This document shows, one piece after another, positions 33,374 to 35,564 of a stretch of DNA of 35,564 bases. The stretch is from Desulfosporosinus shakirovi (lineage in GTDB: Bacteria; Bacillota; Desulfitobacteriia; Desulfitobacteriales; Desulfitobacteriaceae), in NCBI RefSeq assembly GCF_020595055.1, contig NZ_JAJDOO010000039.1, positions 1 to 35,564 on the forward strand, given 5' to 3'. A model generated the notes under the pieces. That model saw only the letters and a program-made list of their open reading frames with translations, did no database searches and was not told where the DNA came from. The position numbers and the translations under genes are program-made. Numbering within the stretch: the first letter of the stretch is position 1; every line of letters begins with the position of its first letter.

Positions 33374-33727
33374 ATGTTATTAATAATAATATCCGTGCTT
33401 CTCGGAGCTACTGGCCAACTATTAGTTAAGATCGGGGCCAAGCATTTAGAATTAGATTTTTCAAGTGCTCATTTGCTCCAGAGTCTCTTAGCTATTTCTA
33501 AAAATGTATCAGTGATGTCCGGCGTGGTCTTGTACGGCCTGAGCTTTATTCTTTGGGTTAAGGTATTAAGCAAAGTTGAACTCAGCTACGCATATCCGTT
33601 TGTAGGTCTGGGGTATATCGTGATTCTATGCTTTTCTTATTTTGTCTTTAAAGAGGACATATCCTTGTTCCGAGCCATGGGGACGTTGCTCATTATGGTT
33701 GGTGTAGTATTTGTGGCCCGATCTTAG
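33374..33727 (+). CDS. EamA/SMR-type small membrane protein (ArnE/ArnF-like flippase candidate)
   Basis: 117 residues, four membrane segments. IISVLLGATGQLLVKIGAK and VELSYAYPFVGLGYIVIL with the closing GTLLIMVGVVFVAR match the small multidrug resistance fold as seen in ArnE/ArnF, which flip undecaprenyl-phosphate aminoarabinose. Only 3 nt separates it from the GT-C gene, so it probably flips the lipid-linked sugar used by that enzyme. A drug-efflux role is less likely given the context. Confidence 0.82.
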   Translation: MLLIIISVLLGATGQLLVKIGAKHLELDFSSAHLLQSLLAISKNVSVMSGVVLYGLSFILWVKVLSKVELSYAYPFVGLGYIVILCFSYFVFKEDISLFRAMGTLLIMVGVVFVARS

Positions 33728-34061
33728 GAAACATCCATGCAAATAAACGATAAGTGTTGAGTTATCGTAGAGAAGTAAGTCAGCAGGGTACTTTACATAA
33801 AAAAGAATTAAAGATGGTCCTGGCAGAAGCATGGTCCAATGAGTAAGCACCTTTCTGGCTTTATTAGGTCGCGGGTGGTCAACTATTATGTTAGCACTAC
33901 TAACTCATGCTCTGCGAGAGCCACAGGGTCTGAAACTGAGCCACCTTCACGCAAGGTGAAACACAGTGTCAAACATCCTAAAGCGAGCAGAGGAACAGCG
34001 GACTGCCGATTTAGATTGTGTATTTTAGCAGAAGAAATCCCTGTTTGTACGGAGGTATTAC
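33728..34061. other. 334-nt stretch without a supported gene
   Basis: An open frame (LGRGWSTIMLALLTHALREP and on) ends in a TGA inside a CACCTT/AAGGTG hairpin near 33942-33958. I cannot tie it to a family; it may be a gene remnant. GGAGG at 34051-34055 serves the next gene. Confidence 0.5.
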
Positions 34062-34838
34062 ATGGAATCTATTATGAAATTATCCAACTTAAGTAAAAAA
34101 TACGGTGGAGAGTATGCTGTTCAAAATCTTAATATGCATATAACGCAGGGTGATATTTATGGGTTCTTGGGTCAGAATGGATCTGGTAAAACTACTACTA
34201 TTAGAATGATATTAGGATTAATTAAGCCAACATCCGGTTATGTGGAATTGTTTGGAGAACCGTTGAACAAAAGAAATTATCACGTGTTTAGAAGAATTGG
34301 TTCGATGGTCGAGTATCCTGGCGCATATGAGAATCTGACTGCAGTGGAAAATCTAGAAATACACAGGAAGCTTATGGGCATAAAGAAAAGAGACTCTGTT
34401 GAAGAAGTTATTCATTTAGTTGGACTATCAGAAGCTCGAAATAAAAAGGTCGGAGAATTTTCATTAGGTATGAAGCAAAGGCTTGGAATAGGAAGAACAT
34501 TATTACATAAGCCAGAGATTTTGGTATTGGATGAACCGACTAACGGTCTTGACCCGGTGGGTATAAAGGAAATTAGAGAACTAATAGTTACTCTTGCTAA
34601 AAGAGATAAAATTACTATTTTAGTATCAAGTCACCTTCTGAGTGAAATTGAACAAATGGCTACCAAAATTGGAATAATCAATAAAGGCGTTTTACTCGAA
34701 GAAATAACTCTTAATTCACTGATGAAAAAGAGTGAGCAATATATCCGGATCAAAGTCAGTGATTTAAAAGCTACTATTAAATGTTTAACGGAAAATCTGA
34801 ACATTAAAGAATTTACTGTTGGAAAATGGTGTAATTAA
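34062..34838 (+). CDS. ABC transporter ATPase (BcrA/lantibiotic-immunity type), frameshifted near the 3' end
   Basis: The ATPase domain is complete: Walker A GQNGSGKTTT, Q-loop region, signature FSLGMKQRLGIGR, Walker B ILVLDEPTNGLDP and switch His in VSSHLLSE. The type fits bacitracin or lantibiotic self-protection exporters. The frame ends early at VGKWCN. One base less near 34817-34822 would continue as ENGVIKIYERLKE and run to 34974, ending in the family-like EENLEDYFIKIIGG. The missing tail is about 50 residues. Either a mutation or a sequencing error explains this. GGAGGT precedes the ATG. The natural stop would overlap the permease start by 1 nt. Confidence 0.88.
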   Translation: MESIMKLSNLSKKYGGEYAVQNLNMHITQGDIYGFLGQNGSGKTTTIRMILGLIKPTSGYVELFGEPLNKRNYHVFRRIGSMVEYPGAYENLTAVENLEIHRKLMGIKKRDSVEEVIHLVGLSEARNKKVGEFSLGMKQRLGIGRTLLHKPEILVLDEPTNGLDPVGIKEIRELIVTLAKRDKITILVSSHLLSEIEQMATKIGIINKGVLLEEITLNSLMKKSEQYIRIKVSDLKATIKCLTENLNIKEFTVGKWCN

Positions 34839-34973
34839 GATATATGAAAGACTCAAGGAAACCATAAATATTAACAGGGTTTTAGTAACTAATAATATTG
34901 ATGTAGAGGAAATGTGTTTAATCGAAGAAAATCTTGAAGATTACTTTATAAAAATCATCGGGGGATTGATATA

Positions 34974-35561
34974 ATGCCAAAATTATTTGAGTTATATAAT
35001 ATTGTAAGTACAGAAATTCAAAAATTGAAAAACTGTAAAATTCTATGGGCTATTCCAACAATCTTTCTAATTCCTAATTTCTTGGTGTTTATTATCTACG
35101 CTATCAATCCAAAATATCCAATCGTAGTGTGGAATGATTATCTACTAACCCCTGTAATGCTTATTAATTTACTGGTAGGAATCGGTTTTTTTGCTTTGTT
35201 AACAGGCTTCATCTTTTCTAGGGAATATCAGGAACATATGATAAATAATTTATTTACCTACCCTATTCGCAGGTCTGATTTTTTTGTTGGTAAATTGATA
35301 GTTATGTTTTTGATAATATCAGTAACACTTTTTTCTTCTTTTGTACTTTCCTTATTGTCTGGCGTTATTTTAAAGCATGAAGCTTTAACTAATGTTGTTG
35401 TTATCAAATATTTGAAAGCATATATGTTAATGGTTATAATGCACTTTGCATTGGTGCCAATCGTAGCCCAGTTAAGTATTTCAAAACGCAATATAATTCC
35501 CCCGATTATCGGCGTTTGTCAAGTTAGTTGTCGTTTAACTCCAAAATTGTATATAAGTTAA
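34974..35561 (+). CDS. ABC-2 type permease (BcrB-like), possibly truncated
   Basis: 195 residues with several membrane segments (about 23-43, 57-82, 106-130, 148-165). The motif FSREYQEHMINNLFTYPIRRS is typical of the permease partner of BcrA-type ATPases. Such permeases usually reach about 240-250 residues. Here the membrane pattern breaks after NIIPPIIG, and the frame ends VSCRLTPKLYIS at the edge of the window. A disruption near 35510 is likely, by rearrangement or frameshift, but sequence beyond the window is needed to tell. Confidence 0.8.
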   Translation: MPKLFELYNIVSTEIQKLKNCKILWAIPTIFLIPNFLVFIIYAINPKYPIVVWNDYLLTPVMLINLLVGIGFFALLTGFIFSREYQEHMINNLFTYPIRRSDFFVGKLIVMFLIISVTLFSSFVLSLLSGVILKHEALTNVVVIKYLKAYMLMVIMHFALVPIVAQLSISKRNIIPPIIGVCQVSCRLTPKLYIS

Positions 35562-35564
35562 GAG

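Noticed and set aside
33839-34096. 85-residue plus-strand frame before the ABC ATPase gene
   Set aside because: It overlaps the ATPase start and its ribosome site and has no recognisable domain.
1-35564. CRISPR array
   Set aside because: No set of regularly spaced repeats of 24-40 nt with unique spacers was seen; the only arrays are the short direct repeats at 28706-28760.

Overview
The window looks like a chromosomal piece of a strictly anaerobic, low-GC Firmicute, most like the Desulfosporosinus/Desulfitobacterium group (Peptococcaceae-type Clostridia). This is inferred from gene content and sequence style: a rubrerythrin, a rubredoxin-flavin reductase fusion, clostridial ferredoxins, a Crp/Fnr regulator, AT-rich intergenic DNA, strong AGGAGG ribosome sites and many GTG/TTG starts. 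No species can be proved from the sequence alone.

Layout. (1) 1-634: a tRNA cluster (Gly-GCC partial, Arg-ACG, Thr-GGT, Leu-GAG, a damaged Ser-GCT, Gly-TCC) ending in a terminator. (2) 839-7678: housekeeping and redox genes: NagZ, a CDGSH/4Fe-4S protein, a YbjQ-type protein, a 4-OT tautomerase, a 4Fe-4S protein divergent from a Crp/Fnr regulator, rubrerythrin behind a near-perfect PerR box, a hotdog thioesterase and an N-formylglutamate amidohydrolase-like protein. (3) 7728-10671: a yybP-ykoY (Mn2+) riboswitch with a readable antiterminator/terminator switch, driving a P2-type cation ATPase. (4) 10853-19744: Map, MscL, YwbE, an RluA-type pseudouridine synthase, an M29 aminopeptidase, a YegS/BmrU lipid kinase, a CCA-adding enzyme with an unusual insertion, an unrecognised fold-prone element, a rubredoxin-flavoprotein (second PerR-like box) and QueG.

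(5) 19817-24759: a decaying island. Remnants of a ComQ-like isoprenyl transferase (one-base frameshift, then fused to unrelated coding sequence), a ComP-like HisKA_3 kinase (no N-terminus) and a ComA-like regulator (cut inside the receiver domain by a Mu-type transposase fragment) lie in comQXPA order. Between comQ and comP are an exported protein and a possible ComX-like tail. A 5'-truncated IS4-type transposase then abuts (6) secD, which has lost its first membrane segment, followed by an intact secF.

(7) 27478-28798: gene-poor DNA with a 40-bp perfect palindrome and a 73-nt near-perfect hairpin. (8) 28799-33727: a compact locus for lipid-linked sugar: UbiA-family polyprenyl-phosphate phosphoribosyltransferase-like enzyme, VanRS-like two-component system, GT-C (ArnT-like) glycosyltransferase and an SMR/ArnE-F-like membrane protein. 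It is preceded by an array of about 11-bp direct repeats that could bind the regulator. I read it as an inducible envelope glycosylation system. (9) 34062-end: a bacitracin/lantibiotic-immunity type ABC exporter whose ATPase gene is frameshifted near its 3' end.
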